The notes: a model not told the origin generated them from the sequence alone. A stretch of 64,000 bases of DNA from Lysinibacillus sp. OF-1 (GCF_028356935.1 NZ_CP102798.1:4340001-4404000), one strand, 5' to 3'; positions 26,335-35,097 are shown, counted from the stretch's first letter. Numbers and translations: made by a program.

Positions 26335-27405
26335 TTATTTTTTACCTTTTTTTATTCCTTTAGAAATCTGCTTCCATTTACGTTGCTCCTCAAGTTTCGC
26401 CTGTGCATTGGTTTTGCGTTCCATATAAGCTAATTCTCTTTGGAGCTTAAAGTAGCTTTGGAGGCGATATTGATCCAACTCTCCATCAACAATAGCTTGC
26501 TGGACAGCACAATAAGGCTCTTTTTGATGAGTACAATCACGATAACGACAAGCTGTTGCTAGTTCCTCAATATCTTGAAAGCTTGAAGCTAAACTATCAC
26601 CTTGATCCCATAATTGAAGCTCACGCATCCCTGGTGTATCGATTAAACAGCCCCCATCTGGTAATATGACTAACTCTCGATGAGTAGTTGTATGACGACC
26701 CTTAGCATCTTCCTCACGAATACCAGCAACCTTCATCAGCATCTCCCCACACAAAGCATTTGTTAAGGTCGACTTCCCTGCCCCTGAAGAGCCTAGCAAT
26801 GCCCCTGTCACTCCCTCCGTGAACAATGTCTTAATTTCCATTAAGCCTTCGCCCGATAAAGCACTCGTCACAAAAATATCTACACCAAATGCTACAGACT
26901 CAACTTCTTGTACCAAGCTTGCAGTATCCTCACATAAATCTGCCTTCGTCAGGACAATCACTGGCCTTGCCCCTGAATCCCAGGCAGCTACTAAATATCG
27001 CTCCAAACGTCGAATATTAAAATCAGCGTTCAAGCTCATAACAAGTAACACAATATCCACATTCGATGCCACAATTTGTTCTTGAATTTCCAGACCTGCA
27101 ACTTTGCGTGAAAAGACAGATTTTCGTTGGAATAGCTGATGAATAATTGCTCGTTCCTCACCGGGCATTTTCTCTACTAGCACCCAATCACCAACTGCTG
27201 GATAGTCCTCCCGAGCTAAAGACGTATACGCATAATGACCAGCAATTGTCGCAAGCCATTCGCCCTCTTCAGCTAACACTCGGTAAGAATGCTTATGCTC
27301 CAATGTAACCCTCGCTGGCACACAATTCTTCAATTTAGGCTGTTTTTTCATTTCCATCATTTGCTCTTCAAAATACGTTGTAAAACCTACTGTTGTTAAA
27401 TTCAA
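26335..27405 (-). CDS. rsgA: RsgA/YjeQ-type ribosome-associated GTPase
   Basis: 356-aa circularly permuted GTPase. G4 TKAD (153-156) precedes G1 GSSGAGKS (205-212) and G3 DTPG (256-259); an OB fold comes first and a zinc knuckle C286-x4-C291-x-H293-x5-C299 last, with a basic C-terminal tail. RsgA checks late maturation of the 30S subunit. It starts with TTG at 27405 behind AGGAGG. At 356 aa with a long N-terminal extension it may be a second RsgA, as the house-keeping gene usually sits in a prpC-prkC cluster absent here. First gene after the attenuator. Confidence 0.9.
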   Translation of the reverse strand: MNLTTVGFTTYFEEQMMEMKKQPKLKNCVPARVTLEHKHSYRVLAEEGEWLATIAGHYAYTSLAREDYPAVGDWVLVEKMPGEERAIIHQLFQRKSVFSRKVAGLEIQEQIVASNVDIVLLVMSLNADFNIRRLERYLVAAWDSGARPVIVLTKADLCEDTASLVQEVESVAFGVDIFVTSALSGEGLMEIKTLFTEGVTGALLGSSGAGKSTLTNALCGEMLMKVAGIREEDAKGRHTTTHRELVILPDGGCLIDTPGMRELQLWDQGDSLASSFQDIEELATACRYRDCTHQKEPYCAVQQAIVDGELDQYRLQSYFKLQRELAYMERKTNAQAKLEEQRKWKQISKGIKKGKK

Positions 27406-27406
27406 T

Positions 27407-27484
27407 TTATTTTCCTCCTAAACGTACATATCCTTGACGCCTCAGCGCAATGTCTGTAATATCCGCCAGAGACTCTATCGTCAT
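27407..27484 (-). CDS. Possible 25-aa ORF between attenuator and rsgA
   Basis: ATG at 27484 opens a frame starting MTIESLADITDIALRR and ending in TAA at 27407-27409, with the last codons overlapping the rsgA RBS. A stop codon directly precedes the ATG. No RBS is visible, so translation would need coupling or internal entry. The composition looks protein-like, but 25 residues are too few to be sure. If translated it would couple to the TTG start of rsgA two bases downstream. Confidence 0.3.
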   Translation of the reverse strand: MTIESLADITDIALRRQGYVRLGGK

Positions 27485-27508
27485 TCAGCATTTTTTGAAC
27501 CACGAAAA

Positions 27509-27544
27509 AAACCTTGTAGCTGCAATTCGGCAGTTACAAGGTTT
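27509..27544 (-). terminator. Attenuator terminator before rsgA-fosB
   Basis: Stem AAACCTTGTA with TACAAGGTTT, then CTGC with GCAG, hexaloop, followed on the minus strand by TTTTTTT. It lies between the leader ORF and rsgA. Its 3' half, CCGAATTGCAG on the minus strand (27520-27530), is the exact complement of CTGCAATTCGG inside the leader ORF (27631-27641). Confidence 0.85.
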
Positions 27545-27593
27545 CACAGGCACGTTTAAAAGATACACAAATACCCCGAGTTATAGCACGGCG

Positions 27594-27668
27594 TCACTTT
27601 GTATATTTTAGGCGTGTGAAATGGAACAAACCGAATTGCAGTTCGCTAAAAATAGATCTATTCATCAT
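27594..27668 (-). CDS. 24-aa leader peptide of the rsgA-fosB operon
   Basis: ATG ATG at 27668 with RBS AAGGTGAT (27674-27681) opens a 24-codon frame beginning MMNRSIFSEL and ending at TGA 27594-27596. Codons 10-13 contain the antiterminator arm CTGCAATTCGG, and codons 16-18 contain TTTCACA, which can pair with TGTGAAA just before the terminator. Complete translation would mask both arms and let the terminator form. The peptide's role is presumably regulatory; any arrest motif or inducer is unknown. Confidence 0.6.
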   Translation of the reverse strand: MMNRSIFSELQFGLFHFTRLKYTK

Positions 27669-27701
27669 GTCACATCACCTTCTTTCCATTTAGTTGTTAT
27701 C

Positions 27702-27730
27702 AATATAGCTAAATTTTCAGAAATTGTCAA
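27702..27730 (-). promoter_or_regulatory. Promoter of the leader-rsgA-fosB operon
   Basis: Minus strand TTGACA (27725-27730), 17-bp spacer, TATATT (27702-27707), about 35 bp before the leader ATG. Confidence 0.8.
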
Positions 27731-27807
27731 TTATAATCTTATAAGCATTTATTCTAATCCTTGACGCATAGAATGAACAAGACCACTAAATGCGAGGAGA
27801 TGTTGAA

Positions 27808-28887
27808 TTGCCTAAAATCATTTCTATTAGCACACATCAACCACCTTACACATTACAGCAATCAAATGCAGAGGAACTAACGAAAGAGCTTTTCTATGCA
27901 AAAATCCCAAAACTAGAGCGCTACTTAAAGGTTTTTGAAAATGGTGGCATCGACACCCGCCATTTTTGTGTTCCATCAGAATGGCATCGTACGAATCACT
28001 CCTTTGAGGAACGCAATGATTTATATATTGAATTAGCTACACAATACAGCGTGAACGTCATCCAGGCATGTTTAGAAAATGATGCTTTTTTATCTTCACC
28101 CATTTCTCCCGAAGAGATTGATGCTATCATTTTTGTCAGTAGTACTGGCATTTCAACACCAAGCATTGATGCGCGTGTGATGAATAAACTTCCCTTTTCA
28201 GATCGACTGAAACGTATTCCACTATGGGGGTTAGGATGTGCTGGCGGAGCAGCAGGTGTAAGTAGAGCCTTTGATTTTTGTAAAGCCCATCCACATGCGA
28301 AGGTGCTTGTCGTTTGTGTCGAGTTATGTAGCCTCACTTTTCAGCCAAATGATTTTTCTAAAAGTAATTTAATCGGTGCTTCTCTTTTTGCAGATGGTGC
28401 TGCTTGTATTCTCGTTTGCGGAGACGATTTAACCATCGATACAAAAAAAACAACACCTTCTATTTTGGCAACAGGCTCTAAATGGATGCCAGATTCAGAA
28501 AATGTGATGGGTTGGAATGTAAAAAACAATGGACTTCATGTTATTTTTCAAAAAAGTATTCCTGCCATTATTACTAATTGGCTCGGACCATTCATTGAAA
28601 AATTTTTAATGGAACAAGGACTGTATAGTGAGCAACTTACTCATTTCATCGCTCATCCTGGAGGAAAAAAGGTTTTAAAAGCTTATGAAGATACACTTTA
28701 TTTGTCTCCCCAAAAAACCGACATTTCTCGGGAAATATTGCGCCAACATGGCAATATGTCATCACCAACTGTGTTATATGTATTAGAGCAATTTATGTTA
28801 CATGAAGGACAAGTGGAGGATACAGGTTTACTCGTCGCTCTTGGCCCTGGTTTTTGTGCAGAAGCTGTATTATTAAACTGGAGGGAG
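27808..28887 (+). CDS. bpsA: Type III polyketide synthase (BpsA-like)
   Basis: 360-aa chalcone-synthase-fold enzyme. Catalytic Cys144 (GLGCAGGAAG), His near 281 (IAHPGG) and Asn near 314 (HGNMSSPT) form the standard triad. Bacillus BpsA makes alkylpyrones from fatty acyl-CoA starters and malonyl-CoA. The start is TTG 27808 behind GAGGAG; the ATG at 27790 would run through that RBS. The next gene, one base after the stop, encodes an isoprenylcysteine-methyltransferase-like protein, the same pair as bpsAB. Its product is probably a membrane alkylpyrone or a methyl ether of it. Confidence 0.9.
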
Positions 28888-28891
28888 TAAC

Positions 28892-29434
28892 ATGATCTTC
28901 TATCTTATTTTAACTATTGTCATTCTACAAAGACTGACAGAGGTTATCATTGCCAAACGCAATGAGAAATGGATGTTTTCACAAGGGGCCTATGAAGTAG
29001 GTGCCTCTCATTATCCCTATATGGTCACAATGCATGTTAGTTTTTTTCTGTTTTTAATTGTAGAAATCGTCACTAATAACAATGGTATCTCGCCCTTATT
29101 CCCATTATTTTTTATATTATTTATAGCTGTGCAAGCCTTAAGGATTTGGTGTATTCGCTCTTTGGGCTCCTTTTGGAATACAAAAATTCTTATATTACCT
29201 GATGCTCAAGTTGTCCGTAAAGGGCCATATGAATATATGCGTCATCCCAATTATGCGGTAGTTTGTTTGGAAATCCTTTTACTACCTCTCATGTTTCAGG
29301 CTTACTTTACAGCATTTTGTTTTACATTATTAAATATTACAATGCTTTCTGTACGAATTCCTATAGAAGAAAAAGCATTACGAGATGCTACTAATTATAA
29401 TCGTGTATTTCAAAAGAAGATTTCGGAGTCTTAA
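28892..29434 (+). CDS. bpsB: ICMT-family methyltransferase (BpsB-like)
   Basis: 180-aa integral membrane methyltransferase with about five helices. The isoprenylcysteine carboxyl methyltransferase signature is present near the C-terminus: RKGPYEYMRHPNYAV (cofactor loop) and IPIEEKALRDA. In B. subtilis the partner of BpsA methylates alkylpyrones at the hydroxyl group. The ATG lies one base after the PKS stop and its RBS (GGAGGG) is inside the PKS gene, so the two are one operon. A hairpin terminator overlaps its end. Confidence 0.87.
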   Translation: MIFYLILTIVILQRLTEVIIAKRNEKWMFSQGAYEVGASHYPYMVTMHVSFFLFLIVEIVTNNNGISPLFPLFFILFIAVQALRIWCIRSLGSFWNTKILILPDAQVVRKGPYEYMRHPNYAVVCLEILLLPLMFQAYFTAFCFTLLNITMLSVRIPIEEKALRDATNYNRVFQKKISES

Positions 29435-29447
29435 CCGAAATCTTCTT
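29414..29447. terminator. Bidirectional terminator bpsB / COG0523 gene
   Basis: AAGAAGATTTCGG (29414-29426) pairs perfectly with 29435-29447; the T-rich flank lies on the plus side. It overlaps the last codons of bpsB. Confidence 0.75.
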
Positions 29448-29453
29448 TTCTTC

Positions 29454-30647
29454 TTAATGCCATTCCCAGTTGAATGGGTCCTGTAGACGCTCCCAAGGAT
29501 TATGGAACTCTTCATCCGTTAATAAACAGCTGTCCAATTGTTTGATTATATCTTCTCGATTTAAATCAATCCCAATAATAACAAGCTGTGTCATTCGATC
29601 TCCAAATTCCTCATCCCAATCCTCCAATACTTCAGGACTTTGCTGAAATACATCCTGCTGCTGTGCTTTAGGTAGGGCTGCTACCCAATAAGAAACAGGT
29701 TCAATTTTTGCAGATGACCCAGCCTGAGATAATAATAGTGCAACATCCTGATGTCTTGCACTCCAAACAATTCCCTTTGCTCGTACAATCGATTCTGGCA
29801 TTTGATCACACCACTCAACAAAACGCATCGGATGGAAGGGTCTTTTGCTTTTATAGGTGAATGAAGATATTCCATACTCTTCTGTCTCTGGTGTATGATT
29901 TTCATGACCAAGCTCTAATTCCTTTAGCCAACCAGCCGACTCTGAAACCCGTTCAAAGTCAAAGCGACCTGTATTTAAAATATCTGCTGGATCAATCACA
30001 CCGTTTGTTGTACGAATAAGTTTCGCTTCTGGTTGCAATGCACGCAAAATACGTTCTAACCGTTCAAGCTCCTCTGCCGATACTAAATCACACTTATTTA
30101 AGACCAGGACGTCACAAAATTCAATTTGATCAATGAGCAGATCCGCAACATCACGTTCATCTAATTCACCAACCGCTTCCTTACGTTCTAATAAGCTTTC
30201 TCCCGACTGAAAATCATGCCAAAAGCGATGTGCATCCACGACAGTAACCATTGTATCTAATTGGCAAAACTTCGTTAAATCGATGCCAAGCTCCTCATCT
30301 AAATAACTAAATGTTTGTGCAACTGGAATTGGCTCACTAATCCCCGTCGATTCAATCAAAATATAATCAATATTGCCAAGCTTCGCAAGACGTTCCACCT
30401 CCTGCAATAAATCCTCTCTTAATGTACAACAAATACAGCCATTGGATAGCTCTACAAATTTTTCCTCTGTACGCGATATACCGCTGCCATTAGCAATCAG
30501 CTCCGCATCAATATTAATTTCACTCATATCATTCACAATAACCGCGACACGTAAATCCTTGTTGTTTTGCAATACATCATTCATCATAGTTGTTTTACCA
30601 GAACCTAAATAACCACTCAATACTGTAACGGGAATTCTCTTTGTCAT
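29454..30647 (-). CDS. COG0523 zinc-metallochaperone GTPase (YciC/ZNG-like)
   Basis: 397-aa G3E GTPase thought to deliver zinc under starvation. P-loop GYLGSGKTT (12-20), the metal-binding CICC motif (71-74, in GCICCTLREDL), then VLNKCDLV as the G4 element, and a C-terminal CobW_C domain. A Zur box directly upstream (30661-30683) places it in the Zur-type zinc-starvation response, as for B. subtilis YciC. The start ATG follows AAGGAG. It is divergent from the zinc-free L33 gene, itself behind a Zur box. The client protein is unknown. Confidence 0.9.
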   Translation of the reverse strand: MTKRIPVTVLSGYLGSGKTTMMNDVLQNNKDLRVAVIVNDMSEINIDAELIANGSGISRTEEKFVELSNGCICCTLREDLLQEVERLAKLGNIDYILIESTGISEPIPVAQTFSYLDEELGIDLTKFCQLDTMVTVVDAHRFWHDFQSGESLLERKEAVGELDERDVADLLIDQIEFCDVLVLNKCDLVSAEELERLERILRALQPEAKLIRTTNGVIDPADILNTGRFDFERVSESAGWLKELELGHENHTPETEEYGISSFTYKSKRPFHPMRFVEWCDQMPESIVRAKGIVWSARHQDVALLLSQAGSSAKIEPVSYWVAALPKAQQQDVFQQSPEVLEDWDEEFGDRMTQLVIIGIDLNREDIIKQLDSCLLTDEEFHNPWERLQDPFNWEWH

Positions 30648-30660
30648 TATTACAACTCCT

Positions 30661-30683
30661 TAAATCGTAATCATTACTATTTA
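30661..30683 (-). promoter_or_regulatory. Zur box of the COG0523 gene
   Basis: 23-bp near-palindrome: TAAATCGTAAT, one base, ATTACTATTTA, one mismatch from perfect. It lies between a possible -10 (TTTAAT, 30693-30698 minus, with TTGCAT 17 bp upstream) and the RBS. Confidence 0.85.
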
Positions 30684-30748
30684 CAATTTGTAATTAAATC
30701 ATACAATATTGGAAAATGCAAAGCTTTTTATTACTTACAAAAATAAAC

Positions 30749-30801
30749 TTGACAATATTCGGTGAGAAATATATCGTTTAAATCGTAACGATTACTATTT
30801 A
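30749..30801 (+). promoter_or_regulatory. rpmG promoter and Zur box
   Basis: TTGACA (30749-30754), 17-bp spacer, TATCGT (30772-30777), then a Zur box at 30779-30801 (TAAATCGTAAC, G, ATTACTATTTA) just before the RBS AAAAGGAGGG. Confidence 0.8.
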
Positions 30802-30816
30802 AAAGGAGGGTCATAC

Positions 30817-30966
30817 ATGCGTGTTCAAATAACACTAGCCTGCACTGAAACAGGTGATAAAAACTATATAACGACTAAAAATAAACGCAATCACCCAGAA
30901 AGATTGGAGCTTAAAAAATACTCCCCTCGCCTGAAACGCGTAACAGTCCATAGAGAAACAAAATAA
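30817..30966 (+). CDS. rpmG: Ribosomal protein bL33, zinc-independent paralogue
   Basis: 49 aa. The sequence begins [19 protein letters not shown] and contains [20 protein letters not shown], unmistakable L33. Of the four zinc cysteines of the C+ form only Cys9 remains; KKYCP has become KKYSP. This is the C- form that replaces the zinc-bound protein on the ribosome when zinc is scarce, freeing zinc. The strong RBS and Zur box upstream fit that role. It is divergent from the zinc chaperone gene. Confidence 0.93.
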   Translation: MRVQITLACTETGDKNYITTKNKRNHPERLELKKYSPRLKRVTVHRETK

Positions 30967-31245
30967 TTTTGCAATGGGATAAATTTGGAGTAGTGCTGAT
31001 GCATTTATTGAGTGGATTTCTCTATTGTTGGAGCAGGGGCAACATCGTATGTGCGAGGTTATCTAATCTTGGAGCAGATGGGGCTTTCTTTAACACCAGT
31101 TTCCACACTTTGAGAGCGCTGTTGGCAAACCTTTGAGCGACCTACTCTATTTTGAGAACGAAGTTTAGCTCTTCTCGAGCGGAGCTCAAGCAGCTTTCCC
31201 TTCCATCAAACGTAGCACCTCCAACATCCCTTCCAATCGAGCAAC
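30967..31245. other. Gene-less region after rpmG
   Basis: About 280 bp without an ORF, less AT-rich than its surroundings. Short motifs recur (TTGGAGCA twice; TTTGAG three times at roughly 20-24-bp steps near 31108-31160), and AGCTC-N10-GAGCT is a small inverted repeat. It could be a decayed gene; I recognise nothing. Confidence 0.35.
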
Positions 31246-31289
31246 TAAAAAATGACTGTTTCAAAGGTATACATTTTGAAACAGTCATT
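31246..31289 (-). terminator. Terminator of the coiled-coil gene
   Basis: AATGACTGTTTCAAA pairs with TTTGAAACAGTCATT, followed by a T-run on the minus strand. Confidence 0.88.
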
Positions 31290-31302
31290 ATAAAATTTTC
31301 AG

Positions 31303-32043
31303 CTATACTTGCTTTCTATTGATTTCTAAAGCTAGCTCGTTCAATTTTTGATCTAATTCATCGAGCACCCTTAATCTGAAATTTATTTGTTCATCTATCT
31401 GGACTTGTTGCTTTATCGATGAGCTACTATCATCAGTTTGATTTTTGAATTCAACTAATTCATGGGTTAATCTTTCAATTTCTAAATTTTTCATCTCCAA
31501 CTCTCTTAATAGTTGCTGTTGAAGGCTGTCCGCTTCTACTTTATCCCTATGATATGTTTCTAGCGCCTCTATAATATGCTTCATTTGTTTACCTGTTACT
31601 GTTGTATAGTCGCTTATTTTTTTATCTAGACCTTCAATAATAGCTTTATCATTTGTCTCAATCGAAGCTTTATGTGAGACTTGAACACTGTTCTTCAATG
31701 ACTTATTTTCAGCTCGCAATTCGGCAACTTCCTTTAATAATGCTTCTATGGATGCAATTTGTTTTTTTCTTTGTCCTTCTCGTTTTTGAATTTCTTCATC
31801 GTAGGCTTGAAGCTCTTTGTCAAAGTCTCTTTTCAACTTTAATAGCTCCATCGAAAGATCTTTTCTTAGTCTTGTTAATTGTATATTTTCTCGTTCGAGC
31901 CGCAGAACTAAAGCATAATAATCACTATCTCTAAGCCTTTTCACTTCATTTTTATACTTGGCTAATTCGGCCCTTAAAAAAATAATCATTTGTTGGAGCT
32001 GTATCGGATCATTGTTTTTTACAATATCATTGTCCATCATCAC
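31303..32043 (-). CDS. Coiled-coil protein of unknown function
   Basis: 246 aa, almost wholly alpha-helical coiled coil with heptads from about 20 to 245 (LRAELAKYKNEVKRLRD, LRKDLSMELLKLKRDFDKEL, LERENIQL). No signal peptide, membrane segment or catalytic motif. I do not recognise a family. It is third in a minus-strand set with two other unknown genes and close to Cys-rich and BclB-like genes, so a structural spore-coat or exosporium role is possible, by context only. It begins with two or three adjacent ATG codons behind AGGGGGTGTGATG. Confidence 0.7.
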   Translation of the reverse strand: MMMDNDIVKNNDPIQLQQMIIFLRAELAKYKNEVKRLRDSDYYALVLRLERENIQLTRLRKDLSMELLKLKRDFDKELQAYDEEIQKREGQRKKQIASIEALLKEVAELRAENKSLKNSVQVSHKASIETNDKAIIEGLDKKISDYTTVTGKQMKHIIEALETYHRDKVEADSLQQQLLRELEMKNLEIERLTHELVEFKNQTDDSSSSIKQQVQIDEQINFRLRVLDELDQKLNELALEINRKQV

Positions 32044-32048
32044 ACCCC

Positions 32049-32330
32049 CTAGCCAGAATACCTTTTTAGTAAATCAACCACCTCTTCAAACTGCATTCTA
32101 CTTTCCTCTAGTATTTCATCCAACTGCTTTATCCACTCCGCTTCTTGTTGTGGATGTTGTGATTGTTCAGCATCACTCTTTTCGCCTAAGACAAGAGAGG
32201 CGATTAATAAATGTAATGTACTTTTTTCAAGAAATGCAAAGCTATTATCCTGTTCATTACGGCGACTTAGTTGCTCCTTCAATAATTGATGGAGCACACT
32301 ACCAAACTCTTGTTTTTCATTTTCACTCAT
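32049..32330 (-). CDS. Small acidic helical protein of unknown function
   Basis: 93 aa from ATG 32330 (RBS AGGAGGAAG); the longer frame from 32360 has no RBS. Mostly helical, rich in Glu, Gln and Ser (EFGSVLHQLLKEQLSRRNEQD, WIKQLDEILEESRMQFEEVVDLLKRY). No Cys and no membrane segment. Not recognised. Its first codons overlap the end of the upstream gene (8 bp), and five bases separate it from the coiled-coil gene, so the three form one operon. Confidence 0.65.
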   Translation of the reverse strand: MSENEKQEFGSVLHQLLKEQLSRRNEQDNSFAFLEKSTLHLLIASLVLGEKSDAEQSQHPQQEAEWIKQLDEILEESRMQFEEVVDLLKRYSG

Positions 32331-32895
32331 TGTCTTCCTCCTGTGTTTGGCCCATTCCATTGAGATTAATCGGATTTAAAACGACAATACCATCTGTAAG
32401 CTGATCGCAATATGTAAAACCCATAATAGTGCCTGAATATGGTAAATTATGTGACCATTTTATTTGAAAATTAGTAAATGAAATGGTTTCATTCGGTTCG
32501 ATTATTGATTTTCCTACGGGTTTCAGCCAGTACTCCTCTTTGCTTAATTTATCGTTAAAACGTTCCCAGTTGCTCTGTCCCTGTGTCTTAAAATTTGGCG
32601 TAAAATTTTCATGAACATATCTCCCAGAAAAGTAAAATGGCGATTCCTTCGGTAATGTTATACACAGATAGGGGTTTGTAATGGCTGTACTACCGATATT
32701 GTGAATATGATAGGAGCCTAAACATAAACTTTCTTGTTCAGGGTCATAAGAAATATTGAACGAGGTTGTAAAATAACTAATGAGGTTGACTCTGTTTGGA
32801 ATGGTCAGCCCCTCGACCAGCTGTTTAATTTCATAAACATAAGCGTTTGTTTGTTCTTTTAATTCCTGTATCTTGTCTTCTACACGATTTTTCAC
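32323..32895 (-). CDS. Unknown protein with beta-rich C-terminal domain
   Basis: 190 aa starting at GTG 32895 behind AAGGAGGT. A short N-terminal helix (KNRVEDKIQELKEQTNAYVYEIKQLVEG) leads into a beta-rich domain with many aromatics and phrases such as SLCLGSYHIHNIGSTAITNPYLCITLP and IIEPNETISFTNFQIKW, suggesting a beta sandwich. No known family comes to mind. First in a three-gene unit with a small acidic and a coiled-coil protein. Together they could assemble on a surface such as the spore coat, which is speculation from context. Confidence 0.65.
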   Translation of the reverse strand: MKNRVEDKIQELKEQTNAYVYEIKQLVEGLTIPNRVNLISYFTTSFNISYDPEQESLCLGSYHIHNIGSTAITNPYLCITLPKESPFYFSGRYVHENFTPNFKTQGQSNWERFNDKLSKEEYWLKPVGKSIIEPNETISFTNFQIKWSHNLPYSGTIMGFTYCDQLTDGIVVLNPINLNGMGQTQEEDNE

Positions 32896-32984
32896 TCCGT
32901 ACCTCCTTACTATTTTCCATCAATTGTGCCTAGGCGTAATGGTATCCAGATTATTTTGGAAATCTGCGACATCCGCTGACTTAA

Positions 32985-33014
32985 AATAAAAAAAAGAGAG
33001 GATTATCCTCTCTT
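32985..33014 (-). terminator. Terminator of the Cys-rich protein gene
   Basis: AAGAGAGGA-TTA-TCCTCTCTT with a long T-run on the minus strand. Confidence 0.88.
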
Positions 33015-33047
33015 CATGATATGACTTTCCTCTATTTGTTAGCACCG

Positions 33048-33686
33048 TTAACCTAAAGTTGGGAAAATAATAGGGCACTGTTGTGGACGAACTGCAGTTG
33101 GACATGAGAATGGTAAGTCTGCTCTTGGTTCGCAGAAAGTTGCTAAGAATTCCACAGTAACTGGGAATGTAGACTGAATGCTTTGACAAACGGCAACAGT
33201 AATTGTTAACGCAGAAAACGTAATTGTACCTGTTCCAGCTGCAAGTGTTCCAGTTGTACATACGAAGCAATCTAAATCTGTGTATAAGATTTCAACATCT
33301 GTACCTTTAGGAGCACATAATGTCACTTGCTCACAGCGAGAAACTGGAATTTCAGCACTTGTGAAAACAGTACCATTAGGTAAAGTAACGACAATCGTTA
33401 GAATGAAGTTCTTTTGAATATTTAAATGTTGTAGACAAACAGTTGATCCATCAATAGAGAATTGACGATTCTCACGGTTCAGGATCACAATTGGGTTTGT
33501 AGCAGCTGGAATTACTCTACATGTAACAATTGCACCAGTTAAGTCAGTCGTTGGTGTTACGCCTGGGAATGTAATTGCTCCAGTAGGAGAAATATCAAAT
33601 GACATTTCTTTTACAATCCAGTCATATACCTTATCGACATTTATACAAATTAGTTCCTGCGCCTGGGATGGCATATGCTCTTGCAT
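33048..33686 (-). CDS. Cys-rich beta protein, putative spore-surface component
   Basis: 212 aa with ten cysteines spread over a Thr/Val/Ile-rich, beta-strand sequence. It starts with an amphipathic segment, QAQELICINVDKVYDWIVKEM, that resembles openings of spore-envelope proteins of the SPOCS/DUF3794 kind, then repeats such as FSALTITVAVCQSIQSTFPVTVEFLATFCEP. No signal peptide, which fits a spore-coat protein made in the mother cell. RBS GGAGGTG, own terminator. Identification as a spore-surface protein rests on composition and on the neighbouring BclB-like gene. Confidence 0.65.
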   Translation of the reverse strand: MQEHMPSQAQELICINVDKVYDWIVKEMSFDISPTGAITFPGVTPTTDLTGAIVTCRVIPAATNPIVILNRENRQFSIDGSTVCLQHLNIQKNFILTIVVTLPNGTVFTSAEIPVSRCEQVTLCAPKGTDVEILYTDLDCFVCTTGTLAAGTGTITFSALTITVAVCQSIQSTFPVTVEFLATFCEPRADLPFSCPTAVRPQQCPIIFPTLG

Positions 33687-33921
33687 CCTTTTGACACCTC
33701 CATAAAATTTTTATCTTTCGTTTGTAGCATATGTTTTTCAGCTATAAGTGCATGGGCTAACAAATAGTTCCTTATGATATTTGTTAAAATCAGCAAAGGA
33801 TCATTTTTTCACACACTTTCTTCTTTATAGGAAGACTAAAATGTTGAAAGGACCGGTATATTTGTAACAGAAAGTCAATATTTTTAATAAACTAATAATG
33901 GACTGAAAGGGGTGAACTACA

Positions 33922-35097
33922 ATGGAAGAGTCAAAATTGTATACCACTCAAGAAATTGAAAAATTAAAGCAAAAAATTGAAACCTACAGAGAATCGTTAA
34001 CTTCATTAAAGATGGGAACGTCAATTGAAGATTTCCTTTATATGCAGCAGGAGTTTGATGGACTGAAAACACAAATGGCCCATTTAGAAGGGATCACAGA
34101 GACATTAGATAGTAAACAAAATTCGTATATAAAAGGCTATGATGACCAAATAAAGCTTCTTTCAACACAGATTGAATCTTTGAATCAAACCATTGAAGGG
34201 ATGAATCAAGAGATTTTAGCGGTTTTAAACAAATTATTAACAGTTGAAGAAAATGATACAACAACCATTCCTTCCTCCATTGAATTGCCTTCTCAAACTT
34301 CGGCTACTCTTTTACCTAGACAACCTAGAATGGCTCAGACAACAGATCAAACGACGATTACATCAGCACAGCCCTCTTATAGACTACTGCAAAGTTTGGC
34401 AGGTAAAGCTACAAACCACCAACTAAATGTAAATAATAGCGCTCCTTCTCCTGGCAATGATCTACAGGCAACTAAGCCTGAAGAGCGACATTTTAATCAA
34501 CAATATTTTCAATCAATTAATACGCACCCAAGCCAAATATACAATGGTTTATACAGAAACACGACAGTTGAATCCACCTTCCATTTTAAAAATGCCACGG
34601 ATGCAAAGGAAGTTCCAGTAAGTATTTATGACCCATCTGCTGTACAGCCTACTTCAAGTGATGAAAACATCGAGAATAATTCTTCTATTGTTCATGAATC
34701 GGTTAGCATTGGAACGGAAATAGTAGACGATCCTAGCGAGGTTATGCATTCTGAAAAAGAGGATAACAATCTTGAGTTTTCCCAAATATCTAAAGAATCG
34801 TTTGAACAAGTTATTTCGGAATTGCCTAGCGAGCCTGTTAGTCAAGATATTACAGCAATAGTTAGCGAACCTCTCGACCAAGTCATTTCAGAAACAATAG
34901 CTGACCCTGTTGACATTTATCATTCTCCTTCTTTAGAAACAGAGGAGTTTGTTGAAGTGTATCAAACCGGAGCAGCTTATGAGGTTCATTCGTCCCTTGA
35001 AGAGGAGAATACGCATCCTGAATCTGTAAATAAGCCGATTGAAGAAAATAAGAAGGGAAAGAACTCATTTTTCGATTTCTTTAAAAGATGGAGTTAA
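33922..35097 (+). CDS. Coiled-coil protein with low-complexity tail
   Basis: 391 aa. Residues 1-110 are a coiled coil (TQEIEKLKQKIETYRESL, IKLLSTQIESLNQTIEGMNQEI). From 115 on the chain is Ser/Thr/Gln-rich and disordered, with imperfect acidic repeats around 290-335 (FEQVISELPSEPV, LDQVISETIADPV). It ends with a basic-aromatic patch (KGKNSFFDFFKRWS) that could dock on a partner. No known family. RBS AAAGGGGTG. A terminator follows. Its place between spore-surface-like genes hints at a scaffold role. Confidence 0.65.
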   Translation: MEESKLYTTQEIEKLKQKIETYRESLTSLKMGTSIEDFLYMQQEFDGLKTQMAHLEGITETLDSKQNSYIKGYDDQIKLLSTQIESLNQTIEGMNQEILAVLNKLLTVEENDTTTIPSSIELPSQTSATLLPRQPRMAQTTDQTTITSAQPSYRLLQSLAGKATNHQLNVNNSAPSPGNDLQATKPEERHFNQQYFQSINTHPSQIYNGLYRNTTVESTFHFKNATDAKEVPVSIYDPSAVQPTSSDENIENNSSIVHESVSIGTEIVDDPSEVMHSEKEDNNLEFSQISKESFEQVISELPSEPVSQDITAIVSEPLDQVISETIADPVDIYHSPSLETEEFVEVYQTGAAYEVHSSLEEENTHPESVNKPIEENKKGKNSFFDFFKRWS

